Positions 10,586 through 19,293 of a stretch of 64,000 bases of DNA are shown piece by piece (within the stretch, counting starts at the first letter, position 1; every line of letters begins with the position of its first letter). The DNA is from Hydrogenophaga aromaticivorans (GTDB taxonomy: Bacteria; Pseudomonadota; Gammaproteobacteria; Burkholderiales; Burkholderiaceae_C), in contig NZ_VYGV01000016.1 in the NCBI RefSeq assembly GCF_013387465.1, forward strand, positions 644,828 to 708,827, read 5' to 3'. Made by a program: the position numbers and the translations under genes. A model generated the notes under the pieces. It did not search any database. It had not been told where the DNA came from and worked only from the letters and a program-made list of their open reading frames with translations.

Positions 10586-12175
10586 TCAGGCCGCGTGATG
10601 GTGGTGCAGGTGTTCACGCGCCTTGGCCGCCTGCTGGGCCGCGCGGCGCAGCGCGCTGTACTGGCCCAGCGCCGTCTCCATCTGTGACAGCGGGAGCGCG
10701 CCTGCCGCCGCAGACACCAGCACCGCGGCCTTCAGGTTCTGGTAGGCCAGCTCCATCGGGACCACGTCGACCACGGGCGCGTCACCGTTCGCCACGGACT
10801 CCGTGTCCTGCTGTGTGAAGAGCTGCTGCAGCGCCGCCACAAAGGTCTGCTGGTGCGTCGCCAGGGCCGGGTCGACGGGTGCCTGCAGGGGCGCGGCGGT
10901 CTGTGCCTGGTCGGCGCAGGTTTTGTAGTAGCGGTGGATGCGCAGCAACTCGGCCAGGCGCTCGCTGGCCACCTTGGAGAGCGCCAGGCGGCTCAGGCGT
11001 TCGGCAAACGACTCCACGGCCGCATCGAGCTGCGTCATGGCGGAGCGGTCGCCCACCAGCGCGACCGGCGCCGCGCCCGTGAGCACCGCGCCCGCGATGC
11101 GCACGCAGAGCTGGCCGAAGCGCGCCACCTCGCGCTCCAGCGCGTCCAGCGCCAGGGCCGGAACGGCCAGCACGTTGTCGTCGAGATAACGCGGCTGGGC
11201 TTCGTCTTCCTCGCGGGCGCGAAAGCGCTGCAGCAGCCAGCGCGTGAGCCCGTCGGTCAGCGGCCACATCAGGACCACCCCCAGCACGTTGAAGGTGGTG
11301 TGGAACAGCGCCAGCATGGCGGCGGGGTCGGCGGACAGACCGAGCGCGTCACGGGCGCTGGCCAGCGCGCCGATCAGCCAGGGCAACAACGCGAGCGCGA
11401 CACAGGCGGTGACGACGTTGAAGATCACGTGTGCGGCGGCGGCGCGGCGCGCGTTGGGCGTGGCACCGATGGCGGCCAGCAGCGCGGTGACGGTGGTGCC
11501 GATGTTGGCGCCGATCACCACGGCCGCGGCCCCCTGGGCATCGAGCAGGCCGCCCTGTGCCGCGGTCAGGGCAATCGCCATCGAGGCGGCCGACGACTGC
11601 ATCAGCACCGTCATCAGCAGGCCGATCACCACTTGCGCCAGCACGGCCTGCACGCCGTCGCCCTGGGGCAGGGTGATCTGCCCCGCGATGCCGTTGAACG
11701 ACTCCTGCAGCAGGCCGATGCCGAGGAACAGCAGGCCAAAGCCGGCCACGGCGGTGCCGATGGCGCCGCGGCGTTGGCTGGCGCCGGTCAGACGCATCAG
11801 CATGCCCACCCCCACCAGCGGCAGCGCAAACGCTTCGATCTTGAACTTGAGCCCCACCAGCGCCACCAGCCAGCCCGTCATGGTGGAGCCGATGTTGGCG
11901 CCGAACAGCACCCACAGCGCCGGTGCGAGCCCGAGCAGGCCGGCGTTGATGAAGCCGATGGCGGCCACCGTGACGGCGCTGGACGACTGCACCATCGCCG
12001 TCACGAGCGCACCCGAACCCAGCGCGTGCCAGCGCGTGCGGGTGGCGTTGGCGAGGATGTTGTGCAGCGCCTGGCCCGCGGCCTGCTTGAGGCCGTCGGT
12101 CATCATGCCCATGCCCAGCAGGAACAGGCCAAGGCCACCCGCCAGCAGGCTCAGCGAATGCCAGATGCTGCTCAT
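10586..12175 (-). CDS. Na/Pi cotransporter family protein with PhoU-like domain
   Basis: 529-residue inner-membrane protein. Two repeated Na/Pi-cotransporter units each carry the QSSSA/QSSAA signature (MVQSSSAVTV near residue 62; VLMQSSAASMA near residue 195) with GANIGST and GANIGTT motifs. The C-terminal third (about residues 350-525) is a helical PhoU-like cytoplasmic domain. The family (NptA/YjbB type) moves phosphate with sodium, often outward. The extreme C-terminus is His-rich (HLHHHHAA), unusual but in a flexible tail. It lies 61 bp downstream of the SLC13-type transporter gene on the same strand, so the two may form an operon. Confidence 0.88.
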   Translation of the reverse strand: MSSIWHSLSLLAGGLGLFLLGMGMMTDGLKQAAGQALHNILANATRTRWHALGSGALVTAMVQSSSAVTVAAIGFINAGLLGLAPALWVLFGANIGSTMTGWLVALVGLKFKIEAFALPLVGVGMLMRLTGASQRRGAIGTAVAGFGLLFLGIGLLQESFNGIAGQITLPQGDGVQAVLAQVVIGLLMTVLMQSSAASMAIALTAAQGGLLDAQGAAAVVIGANIGTTVTALLAAIGATPNARRAAAAHVIFNVVTACVALALLPWLIGALASARDALGLSADPAAMLALFHTTFNVLGVVLMWPLTDGLTRWLLQRFRAREEDEAQPRYLDDNVLAVPALALDALEREVARFGQLCVRIAGAVLTGAAPVALVGDRSAMTQLDAAVESFAERLSRLALSKVASERLAELLRIHRYYKTCADQAQTAAPLQAPVDPALATHQQTFVAALQQLFTQQDTESVANGDAPVVDVVPMELAYQNLKAAVLVSAAAGALPLSQMETALGQYSALRRAAQQAAKAREHLHHHHAA

Positions 12176-12236
12176 CGGGAAACCGCCGTGCTGCGCACTG
12201 CGGTGCGAGCTGGCTTGGGGCGGCCCGGCGCTGTGC

Positions 12237-13604
12237 TCATGAAAACACCGCCGACGCCACGACCACGATCACGGCGATGCAGACCAGGTTGAGCACCAGG
12301 CCGCAGCGCATCATCGTGGCCTGCGGGACCTGGTCCGTAGCAAAGACGATGGCGTTGGGCGGTGTGGCCACCGGCAGCATGAAGGCACACGACGCCGACA
12401 CCGCGATGGCGGCCGCGAGCAGCGGCGCGGGCAGGCCGAGCACCTGCGCCACACCCAGGAAGATCGGCACCATCAGCGCGGCGCTGGCGGTGTTGCTGAC
12501 CAGTTCGGTGAGGAAGACCACGAAGCTCACCACCCCGAGCAGCAGCCACAGCGTGGACGCGCCGTGCATGGCGGCCACCAGCCCATCGGCGAGGAAGCGG
12601 CTGGCGCCGCTGGCCTGCATGACCTGGCTGAGCGCGAGACCACCCCCGAACAGCAGCAGCACGCCCCAGTGCGTCTGGCGCTCGACGGTCTCCCAGTCCA
12701 TCACCCGCGTGGCCACCAGCGCCACGATGGCGGCCACGGCGATCCAGCTGTCCATGTCGGCGGCGATGCCCAGCGCGCGGCCCAGCGGCTCGGCGGCCAT
12801 CCAGCCCGCCGCGGTGAGCGCGAAGATGAGCAGCGTGGTCCGCCGCCCGGCGGTCCATTCAAAAGCTTCGCGGTCGAGCGCGAGCCGACCCCGCAGGCGC
12901 GGGCGCAGCAACAGGAAGAGCACACCGGCCATCAGGGGCAGCAACAGCAGCACCAGAGGCACGCCGAAGCGCATCCACTCGACGAAGCCGATGCCCGCCT
13001 GCGCGGCGGCGATGGCGTTGGGCGGGCTGCCCACCAGGGTGCCGATGCCGCCGATGCTGGCGCTGTAGGCCACGCCCAGCAGCACGAAGGCGCGCTCGCG
13101 TGGGCCCACGTCGTCGGCGCCGTCCTGTGTGTGCAGCAGGCCCAGCGCCATCGGCAGCATCATGGCGGCTGTGGCGGTGTTGCTGATCCACATGGACAGC
13201 AGGGCGGTGAGGCCAAACAGGAGGCCCACCGCGAGTGCCCGGCGCCCGGCGGCCAGGCGCAACACGGTGTGCGCCAGCGCGCGGTCCAGACCTTGTTGCT
13301 GCAGCGCCGCGGCCAGCGCGAAGCCGCCCAGGAACAGAAAGATGATCGGGTGGGCAAACGAAGCCAGGGCCTCGCGCAGGGACATGAGTCCTGCGACCAC
13401 CGCCAGCAGCGGCACCAGCAACGCGGTCACGCTCAGGTGCAGCGCCTGCGTCATCCACAGGCCGCCAATCAGGGCGAACAGGGCCAGGCCCGCGCGCAAG
13501 GCCTCGGGGCCGGGCGTGGCCTGGTGCACGCCGCCGGCCAGCGCCAGGCAGGCGATGGCGCGAATCGTCGGAGAAAGGGCAGACAGGGATCCCGAGGCGG
13601 TCAT
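12237..13604 (-). CDS. SLC13/DASS-family anion:sodium symporter
   Basis: 455-residue polytopic membrane protein of the divalent anion:sodium symporter family (SLC13). Both SNT signature motifs are visible: WISNTATAAMM about residue 160 and ELVSNTASAALMVP about residue 375, each within a re-entrant hairpin segment, with paired PPNA motifs (GSPPNAIAAAQ; TPPNAIVFA). Substrates in the family are C4-dicarboxylates, citrate or sulfate; the sequence does not decide among them. Transcribed away from the TetR/atu-like operon; its start is about 140 bp from the AT-rich palindrome at 13741. Confidence 0.88.
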   Translation of the reverse strand: MTASGSLSALSPTIRAIACLALAGGVHQATPGPEALRAGLALFALIGGLWMTQALHLSVTALLVPLLAVVAGLMSLREALASFAHPIIFLFLGGFALAAALQQQGLDRALAHTVLRLAAGRRALAVGLLFGLTALLSMWISNTATAAMMLPMALGLLHTQDGADDVGPRERAFVLLGVAYSASIGGIGTLVGSPPNAIAAAQAGIGFVEWMRFGVPLVLLLLPLMAGVLFLLLRPRLRGRLALDREAFEWTAGRRTTLLIFALTAAGWMAAEPLGRALGIAADMDSWIAVAAIVALVATRVMDWETVERQTHWGVLLLFGGGLALSQVMQASGASRFLADGLVAAMHGASTLWLLLGVVSFVVFLTELVSNTASAALMVPIFLGVAQVLGLPAPLLAAAIAVSASCAFMLPVATPPNAIVFATDQVPQATMMRCGLVLNLVCIAVIVVVASAVFS

Positions 13605-13740
13605 GGTCTGTTTCGGGGCGCGTTGGCGCGGTGTTCGGGGTGCGCCCGCTGTCGGGACCGCGGGCGTTTCATTATCACCAGCCGCAGCCCTCCGGCGCCG
13701 ACGCTGGGTGGGTGCGGTTGGGCAGGGTGGCTGGATGCCG

Positions 13741-13772
13741 TATTTTTACAGAGCATATGCTTGTTAAAAATA
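13741..13772. promoter_or_regulatory. Palindromic operator, probable TetR (AtuR-like) site
   Basis: A 32-base AT-rich palindrome with 13 of 16 complementary base pairs: outer arms TATTTTTA and TAAAAATA, inner core GCATATGC at 13753-13760. It stands out in GC-rich surroundings and lies 26 bp before the ATG of the TetR gene. An almost matching sequence (24 of 32 identical positions by eye) occurs at 38563-38594 in front of atuA. Position and symmetry suggest an autoregulatory operator for the TetR protein. Confidence 0.75.
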
Positions 13773-13797
13773 GGACGGGCTGATATGGTTGCGCCCC

Positions 13798-14478
13798 ATG
13801 GACACCGACAACGCCCAGCCTTCCGAGACCGACCAACCCCGCCGCTCCCGCGGCCGGCCCCGGAAATCCGAAGACGAACGCGACGACGGCAACCGCCGCC
13901 AGGCCTTGATGCGTGCGGCGGCGAAGCTGTTTCGCCAGTACGGATTTGCCGCGACCAGCACGCGCGACATCGCCACCGCCGCCGGCATGCGGTCGGGCTC
14001 GCCCTTCTACCATTTTGAAAACAAGGAAGCCCTGCTCGCCGGCGTGATGCACGAGGGCATGCAGAGCGCGCTGCGGCGACAGACGGCAGCCATGGACAGC
14101 GCGGCCGCGGCGGGCGCTGCGGCCGGGCAGACGCTGAGCGCGCGCGAGTGCCTGCGGGTGCTGGTGCGCAACCACCTGGAGGTGCTGCTCGGACCCGACA
14201 GCGACTTCATCCCGGTGATGTTGTACGAATGGCGTTCGCTGTCCGAGGCGCAGCGCAGCGAAGTCAACCGCCTGAAGGCCGACTACGAAGCGGCCTGGGT
14301 GCCGGTGTTGCAGGCGCTGCACGCCAGTGGCGAGCTGAAGGGTGAGCCGGGGCTGGCGCGGCTGATGCTGTTTGGTGCCTTGAACTGGTCGGTGCAGTGG
14401 TTCGATCCGGGCCGCCAGGCTTCGCTGGACGACCTAACGCAGACCACGCTGTTGCTGTTTCTGAAGGACCTGCCATGA
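13798..14478 (+). CDS. TetR-family regulator of the atu-like operon
   Basis: 226-residue repressor. The N-terminus is basic (RRSRGRPRKSEDERDD), followed by the TetR helix-turn-helix: LMRAAAKLFRQYGFAATSTRDIATAAGM and FYHFENKEALLAGVM at about residues 38-85. The C-terminal ligand-binding domain is helical and unassigned; acyl-CoA is the likely effector in this family context. Its stop overlaps the start of the SDR gene by ATGA, so it is the first gene of the operon. The 32-base palindrome at 13741-13772 is the probable operator. AtuR of Pseudomonas aeruginosa is the functional analogue proposed here, by context rather than alignment. Confidence 0.85.
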   Translation: MDTDNAQPSETDQPRRSRGRPRKSEDERDDGNRRQALMRAAAKLFRQYGFAATSTRDIATAAGMRSGSPFYHFENKEALLAGVMHEGMQSALRRQTAAMDSAAAAGAAAGQTLSARECLRVLVRNHLEVLLGPDSDFIPVMLYEWRSLSEAQRSEVNRLKADYEAAWVPVLQALHASGELKGEPGLARLMLFGALNWSVQWFDPGRQASLDDLTQTTLLLFLKDLP

Positions 14479-15365
14479 AGACGGGCTACCGTTCCGTGTT
14501 TGCGTCGGACCTGCTGGCCGGGCAGGTGGTGCTGGTCACCGGTGGCGGATCGGGCATCGGCCGCTGCACCGCGCACGAACTTGCCAGCCTGGGGGCCCAT
14601 GTGGTGCTGGTGGGGCGCAAACCCGACAAGCTGCAGGCCACGGCGGACGAGATCGTGGCCGATGGCGGACACGCGAGTTTCCACGCCTGCGACATCCGGC
14701 AGGAAGACGCGGTGCGCCACATGGTCGCGGCCATCGTGACCGCCCACGGGCGCATCGATGGCCTGGTGAACAACGCGGGTGGCCAGTACATCACGCCGCT
14801 GGAACAGATCAGCGCCAAGGGCTGGCAGGCGGTGATCGACACCAACCTCACCGGCGGCTTCTTGGTGGCACGCGAGTGTTATCTGCAGAGCATGCAGGCG
14901 CAGGGTGGCGCCATCGTCAACATCGTGGCCGACATCTGGGGCTCGATGCCGGGCATGGGCCACAGTGGCGCGGCGCGCGCGGGCATGGTGAGCTTCACCG
15001 AAACCGCGGCACTGGAGTGGGCCAAGAGCGGCGTGCGCGTGAACGCGGTCGCGCCGGGCTACATCGCTTCGAGCGGCATGGACCATTACCCGCCCGAAGC
15101 CGGGGCGATGCTGCGGGAGATGCGCACCACCGTGCCGGCCGGGCGTTTCGGCAACGAGGCGGAAACGTCGGCGGCCATCGTGTTCCTGCTCTCGCCCGCG
15201 GCCAGTTTCATCAGCGGCACGGTGCTGCGCGTGGACGGTGCACGGCCGCAGGTGCGCATGGGCTGGGGCCAGGTGGCGGCACCGGTGGACGTGCAGGGGC
15301 GAGATGCGGTGAAGCCGTTTGAAGGGTTTCACCGGTATGTGACGCCCAAGGTGTTTCAGACATGA
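14475..15365 (+). CDS. SDR oxidoreductase (AtuB/AtuG or enoyl-CoA reductase-like)
   Basis: Short-chain dehydrogenase/reductase of 296 residues. The NAD(P)-binding TGGGSGIG motif is at residues 22-28 and NNAGG at about 98. The usual catalytic YxxxK is replaced: the aligned segment reads HSGAARAGM with His163 and Arg167. This substitution occurs in peroxisomal-type trans-2-enoyl-CoA and 2,4-dienoyl-CoA reductases, so the enzyme probably acts on an acyl-CoA double bond rather than as an alcohol dehydrogenase. Alternatives are AtuB/AtuG roles in terpenoid oxidation. Start overlaps the TetR stop (ATGA) and its own stop overlaps the next start (ATGA), showing translational coupling. Confidence 0.83.
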   Translation: MKTGYRSVFASDLLAGQVVLVTGGGSGIGRCTAHELASLGAHVVLVGRKPDKLQATADEIVADGGHASFHACDIRQEDAVRHMVAAIVTAHGRIDGLVNNAGGQYITPLEQISAKGWQAVIDTNLTGGFLVARECYLQSMQAQGGAIVNIVADIWGSMPGMGHSGAARAGMVSFTETAALEWAKSGVRVNAVAPGYIASSGMDHYPPEAGAMLREMRTTVPAGRFGNEAETSAAIVFLLSPAASFISGTVLRVDGARPQVRMGWGQVAAPVDVQGRDAVKPFEGFHRYVTPKVFQT

Positions 15366-17068
15366 GCTTTCAATCCAGCTTCAATCCCCACAGCGAGCAA
15401 GCCGCGCAGCGCCGGGAAGCCATGCTCGCGCGCATCGCCCATCTGCGTGCGCTCGAAGACCGCGCCGCCCAGGCCTCGGCGAAATCCCGGCCGGTGTTCG
15501 ACAAGCGTGGCCAGTTGCTGCCGCGCGAGCGCATCGGCCTGCTGCTCGACCCGGGCGCGCCGTTCCTGCCGCTGTGTTCGCTCGCCGGTTTCCTGCAGGA
15601 CACCAAAGACCCGGACAAGTCCGTGCCCGGCGGCGGCGTCGTGGCCGGCATCGGTTTCATCAACGGTGTGCGCTGCATGGTGGTGGCGAGCGATTCGGGC
15701 ATCGAGGCCGGCGCCATCCAGCCGCGCGGTCTGGAGAAGATCCTGCGCGTGCAGGCGATCGCGCTGGAACAGAAGCTGCCCTTCGTGCACCTGGTGGAAA
15801 GCGCGGGCGCCAACCTCACCAAATACCAGGTCGAAGGCTTCGTGCTCGGCGGTGCGCTGTTCCGCAACCTCGCGCGCCTCTCGGCCGCCGGTCTGCCGGT
15901 GATCACCGTGCAGCACGGCTCGGGCACGGCGGGTGGCGCCTACATGCCCGGTTTGAGCGATGTGGTGATCATGGTGCGCGGGCGCTCGCGGGCGTTCCTC
16001 GCCGGGCCGCCGCTGTTGATGGCTGCGACCGGCGAGGTGGCGACTGAAGAGGAGCTGGGTGGGGCCGAGATGCACACCGGTGTGTCGGGGTTGGGGGAGT
16101 ACCTGGCGGAGGACGACCGGGAGGCGCTTGGGATTGCTCGGCAGGTGGTGGGGCAGCTGGGTTGGGTGGCGTGGGCCCCCACCCCAACCCACCCCCAGGG
16201 GGGGAGGGAGCCTGAATACCCGGGCGCCTCTTCACTCCCTCCCCCTCTGGGGGAGGGCAGGGGTGGGGGCTCCCCCCGCCAACCCCTCCACGAAGCCGAA
16301 GACCTGCTGTCCCTCATGCCCCAGCACCACCGCGAACCCGTCGACATGCGCGAAGTCCTGCTGCGCATCACCGACGCCTCCGACATCCTCGAATTCAAAC
16401 CGCTCTACGGCGCCGCCACCGTCTGCGTGCAAGCCCGCATCGGCGGCCATGCGGTGGGCCTCATCAGCAACAACGGCCCCATCGACGTGGCCGGCGCCAA
16501 CAAGGCCACGCACTTCATCCAGTGGATGTGCCAGCTCGGCCACCCCATCGTCTACCTGCAGAACACCACCGGCTATATGGTCGGCAAGGAGAGCGAGCAG
16601 GCCGGCATGATCAAACACGGCAGCAAGATGATCCAGGCTGTGACCAACGCCACCGTGCCGCAGATCACCATCCAGTGCGGGGCGTCGTTCGGCGCCGGCA
16701 ACTACGGCATGTGCGGCCGTGGCTACGCGCCGCGCTTCCTGTTCAGCTGGCCCAACGCGCGCACCGCGGTGATGGGCGGCGAGCAGGCCGCGCGCACCAT
16801 GCGCATCGTGGCCGAAGCCGGCATGGCGCGCAAAGGCCTCCCGACCGATACGCCCGAAGTGAAGGCGCAGATGCAGGCGCAGTTTGACCAGATCGTCCAC
16901 GTGTTCGAAAGCCAGGCCGACGCGTTCCACACCAGCGGCCTGGTGCTTGACGATGGCGTGATCGACCCGCGCGACACGCGCGCCGTGCTGAGCTTCTGCC
17001 TCGACACCTGCGCCGAAGCGGCGGCGCGCCAGCCCAGGCCGATGCAGTTCGGCGTGGCGCGCATGTGA
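15362..17068 (+). CDS. Acyl-CoA carboxylase beta subunit (geranyl-/methylcrotonyl-CoA type) with in-frame repeat insert
   Basis: Carboxyltransferase subunit of a biotin-dependent carboxylase of the AtuC/LiuB type; with the alpha subunit encoded at 19290 it would carboxylate the gamma-methyl group of a 3-methylenoyl-CoA. Family segments: RPVFDKRGQLLPRERI, GGGVVAGIGFINGVRC, GSGTAGGAYMPGLSDV, LGGAEMHTGVSG, NTTGYMVGKESEQAGMIKHGSKM and GASFGAGNYGMCGRGY. At 568 residues it is about 33 longer than usual because bases 16173-16285 hold a palindromic repeat that reads through in frame (about residues 271-308, rich in Pro and Gly). Geranyl- versus methylcrotonyl-CoA specificity is not settled; absence of a nearby HMG-CoA lyase and the atu-like neighbours favour the former. 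Confidence 0.88.
   Translation: MSFQSSFNPHSEQAAQRREAMLARIAHLRALEDRAAQASAKSRPVFDKRGQLLPRERIGLLLDPGAPFLPLCSLAGFLQDTKDPDKSVPGGGVVAGIGFINGVRCMVVASDSGIEAGAIQPRGLEKILRVQAIALEQKLPFVHLVESAGANLTKYQVEGFVLGGALFRNLARLSAAGLPVITVQHGSGTAGGAYMPGLSDVVIMVRGRSRAFLAGPPLLMAATGEVATEEELGGAEMHTGVSGLGEYLAEDDREALGIARQVVGQLGWVAWAPTPTHPQGGREPEYPGASSLPPPLGEGRGGGSPRQPLHEAEDLLSLMPQHHREPVDMREVLLRITDASDILEFKPLYGAATVCVQARIGGHAVGLISNNGPIDVAGANKATHFIQWMCQLGHPIVYLQNTTGYMVGKESEQAGMIKHGSKMIQAVTNATVPQITIQCGASFGAGNYGMCGRGYAPRFLFSWPNARTAVMGGEQAARTMRIVAEAGMARKGLPTDTPEVKAQMQAQFDQIVHVFESQADAFHTSGLVLDDGVIDPRDTRAVLSFCLDTCAEAAARQPRPMQFGVARM
16173..16285. repeat. Palindromic repeat, copy A (two inverted arms, inside coding sequence)
   Basis: The left arm (16173-16210) starts GGGCCCCCACCCCAACCC and ends GGGGAGGGAG. 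The right arm (16235-16276) begins CTCCCTCCCCCTCTGGGGG and is its inverted partner. They are separated by 24 unrelated bases. The same two-arm arrangement occurs at 18277-18386 with a different spacer. This copy interrupts the carboxylase beta gene without breaking the frame. Confidence 0.85.
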
Positions 17069-17090
17069 CCCCACACAACAGGAGACAGCC

Positions 17091-18263
17091 ATGCAGTTCA
17101 CCCACGAACACCGCGAAATCCAGGCCACGCTCAAGCGCTACATCGACGAGCACATCAACCCGCATGTGGACGAATGGGAGTCCGCCGAGATCTTCCCGGC
17201 GCACGAGGTCTTCAAAGGACTGGGCCAGCTCGGCTTGCTGGGCCTGACCAAGCCCGAGGCCTTTGGCGGCGCGGGGCTGGACTATTCGTACAGCCTGGCC
17301 ATGGCCGAGACGCTGGGCCACATCCACTGCGGTGGCGTGCCCATGGCCATCGGCGTGCAGACCGACATGGCCACGCCCGCGTTGGCGCGCTTCGGCAGCG
17401 ACGAGTTGCGCGCCCAGTTCCTCGCGCCCGCCATCGCGGGTGACATGGTGGGCTGCATCGGCGTGAGCGAGCCCGGCGCGGGCAGCGATGTCTCGGCCAT
17501 CAAGACCGTGGCGCGCAAGGACGGCGACGACTACGTCATCAGCGGTCAGAAGATGTGGATCACCAACAGCCTGCAGGCCGACTGGATGTGCATGCTGGTC
17601 AACACCAGCGACGGCCCCGCGCACAAAAACAAGAGCCTGGTGATGGTGCCGCTGCGCGAGAACGGCAAGACCGTCAAAGGCTTCGAGGTCGGCCAGAAGA
17701 TCAGGAAGATCGGCATGAACAGCAGCGACACCGGCCTGCTGTTCTTCGACGAGGTGCGTGTGCCGCAGCGCTACCGCATCGGCGCCGAGGGCTCGGGCTT
17801 CATTTACCAGATGCAGCAGTTCCAGGAGGAGCGCCTGTGGGCGGCGGCGAGCTGCCTGCAGAGCCTCACCAACTGCATCCAGTGGACGGTGGACTACGCG
17901 CAGGAGCGCCAGCTCTTCGGCGCCACGCTGGCCGACCAGCAGTGGGTGCAGTTCAAGCTGGCCGAGATGAAGACCGAGGTCGAGAGCCTGCGCGCGCTGA
18001 CCTACCAGGCGTGTGAACACTACGTGGCCGGCGAGGACGTGACCGAGTGGGCGACCATGGCCAAGCTGAAAGCTGGCCGGCTCAACAGGCTGGTGCCCGA
18101 CACCTGCCTGCAGTTCTGGGGCGGCATGGGCTACACGTGGGAAAACAAGGTCTCGCGCATGTTCCGCGACGGGCGGCTGGCGTCGATTGGTGGTGGGGCG
18201 GATGAGGTGATGCTGGGCATCCTTGCCAAGACGATGGGGATATCGAAGAGGGCGGTGAAGTGA
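17091..18263 (+). CDS. Acyl-CoA dehydrogenase (citronellyl-CoA dehydrogenase-like)
   Basis: FAD-dependent acyl-CoA dehydrogenase of 390 residues. Domains are in the usual order: N-terminal helical (1-115), beta (IGVSEPGAGSDVSAIKT; KMWITNSLQADWM about residues 155-165) and C-terminal helical (FQEERLWAAASCLQS; QFWGGMGYTWENKVSRMFRDGR; IGGGADEVM). It would introduce the alpha-beta double bond before carboxylation. It starts 22 bp after the carboxylase beta gene behind AGGAG. A second dehydrogenase of the same family closes the operon at 21293; the division of labour between them is unknown. Confidence 0.88.
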   Translation: MQFTHEHREIQATLKRYIDEHINPHVDEWESAEIFPAHEVFKGLGQLGLLGLTKPEAFGGAGLDYSYSLAMAETLGHIHCGGVPMAIGVQTDMATPALARFGSDELRAQFLAPAIAGDMVGCIGVSEPGAGSDVSAIKTVARKDGDDYVISGQKMWITNSLQADWMCMLVNTSDGPAHKNKSLVMVPLRENGKTVKGFEVGQKIRKIGMNSSDTGLLFFDEVRVPQRYRIGAEGSGFIYQMQQFQEERLWAAASCLQSLTNCIQWTVDYAQERQLFGATLADQQWVQFKLAEMKTEVESLRALTYQACEHYVAGEDVTEWATMAKLKAGRLNRLVPDTCLQFWGGMGYTWENKVSRMFRDGRLASIGGGADEVMLGILAKTMGISKRAVK

Positions 18264-18276
18264 AGCTGCTGCTCGC

Positions 18277-18386
18277 GGGCCCCCACCCCAACCCTCCCCC
18301 AGAGGGGGAGGGAGTCAATGCCGCACTTTCCGTCTTTCTCCCTCCCCCTCTGGGGGAGGGCAGGGGTGGGGGCTCCCCCGCCAACA
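18277..18386. repeat. Palindromic repeat, copy B (intergenic, two inverted arms)
   Basis: Same element as at 16173: left arm GGGCCCCCACCCCAACCC...GGGGAGGGAG, about 23 bases of unrelated spacer, then the inverted right arm ending GGGGGCTCCCCC. It occupies nearly all of the 142-bp gap between the acyl-CoA dehydrogenase and enoyl-CoA hydratase genes, the only sizeable gap in an otherwise overlapping operon. Its strong potential stem-loop could attenuate or stabilise the transcript. Confidence 0.85.
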
Positions 18387-18405
18387 CCTCACAGGACAGC
18401 CAATC

Positions 18406-19293
18406 ATGACCACCCCCTTCGAGACCACCCGTCACCACGACGTCGAACACTGGACGCTCAACGACCCCGCCTCGCGCAACGCCCTTTCCGACACCCTGGT
18501 GCTGGCACTGTTCGAAGCCTGCCTGCGCGCCAAGCAGGACACCACCCTGCGCGGCATCGTGCTCACCGGCGCGGGCGGCGCCTTCAGCGCCGGCGGCAGC
18601 CTGGGCGGTTTTGCCAATGCCATCGGCCAACCGCTGCAGCCCGGTGAAGACGACCCGCTGATCGCCATGAACCGCGGTTTCGGCGACGTGTTGCACGCGC
18701 TCACCGAGCTGCCCCAATGGCTGGTCATCGCAGTGGACGGACCTGCCATGGGCGGCGGCTTCGGCCTGGTGTGCTGCGCCGATCTCGTGATCGCCACCGA
18801 GCGCTCGGTCTTCGCCACGCCCGAGGTCACGCTCGGCCTGCCGCCGGCGCAGATCGCACCCTTCGTGTGGCAGCGGCTGGGCGACGCGGTGGCGCGGCAG
18901 TGCCTGCTGAGCGGCGCGCGCTGGAGCGCCGCGCAGGCTCAGGCTGCGGGCCTGGTGAACACCGTGGTGGCCGACGGCGCGCTCGACGCGGCCGTGGTCG
19001 AGGCGGTGCGGACTTTCAGCGCTGCGGCCCCGGGCGCGATCACCGCCACCAAACAGCTCCTGCACCGCCTGCGCGACAAGGCGCCCGACCTGCGCAGCGA
19101 AGCCGCCATCGCGTTCGCCGCCGCGCTGCGTGGGCCAGAAGCCGCAGCCGGTCTGTCCGCCTTCGCGAAGAAGCAGCCCGCGCCGTGGGTGGATGTACCC
19201 CTACGCTCCACCGCTGCGCGGGTCGCTGCCCCCCAAGGGGGCGGATCCGGCTTGGGGTGGCCCGGCGCCGGATCGAAGGATGGCACCGCATGA
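18406..19293 (+). CDS. Enoyl-CoA hydratase/isomerase (AtuE/LiuC-like)
   Basis: Crotonase-fold protein, 295 residues, expected to hydrate the carboxylated product (isohexenylglutaconyl-CoA in the atu pathway, methylglutaconyl-CoA in leucine degradation). Visible family segments are GIVLTGAGGAFSAGGSLGG (oxyanion loop, about residues 46-64), VDGPAMGGGFGLVCCADLVIA and TPEVTLGLPPAQIAPFV. The last about 30 residues (after QPAPW) are encoded by a dispersed GC-rich repeat (19201-19272) and are not part of the crotonase fold, so the native stop appears displaced. AGGA precedes the ATG at 18406. The stop overlaps the next start by ATGA. Confidence 0.87.
   Translation: MTTPFETTRHHDVEHWTLNDPASRNALSDTLVLALFEACLRAKQDTTLRGIVLTGAGGAFSAGGSLGGFANAIGQPLQPGEDDPLIAMNRGFGDVLHALTELPQWLVIAVDGPAMGGGFGLVCCADLVIATERSVFATPEVTLGLPPAQIAPFVWQRLGDAVARQCLLSGARWSAAQAQAAGLVNTVVADGALDAAVVEAVRTFSAAAPGAITATKQLLHRLRDKAPDLRSEAAIAFAAALRGPEAAAGLSAFAKKQPAPWVDVPLRSTAARVAAPQGGGSGLGWPGAGSKDGTA
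19201..19272. repeat. GC-rich dispersed repeat, type 2, copy in hydratase 3' end
   Basis: Contains CGCTGCCCCCCAAGGGGGC, a short variable stretch, then CTTGGGG-TGGCCCGGCG. The same order of blocks is found at 35540-35606 between livF and livG. Here it encodes the C-terminal tail of the enoyl-CoA hydratase. Confidence 0.7.

Noticed and set aside
16173..16285. Frameshift or assembly artefact in the carboxylase beta gene
   Set aside because: The insert keeps the frame, both flanks are conserved, and the same element occurs elsewhere in the window.
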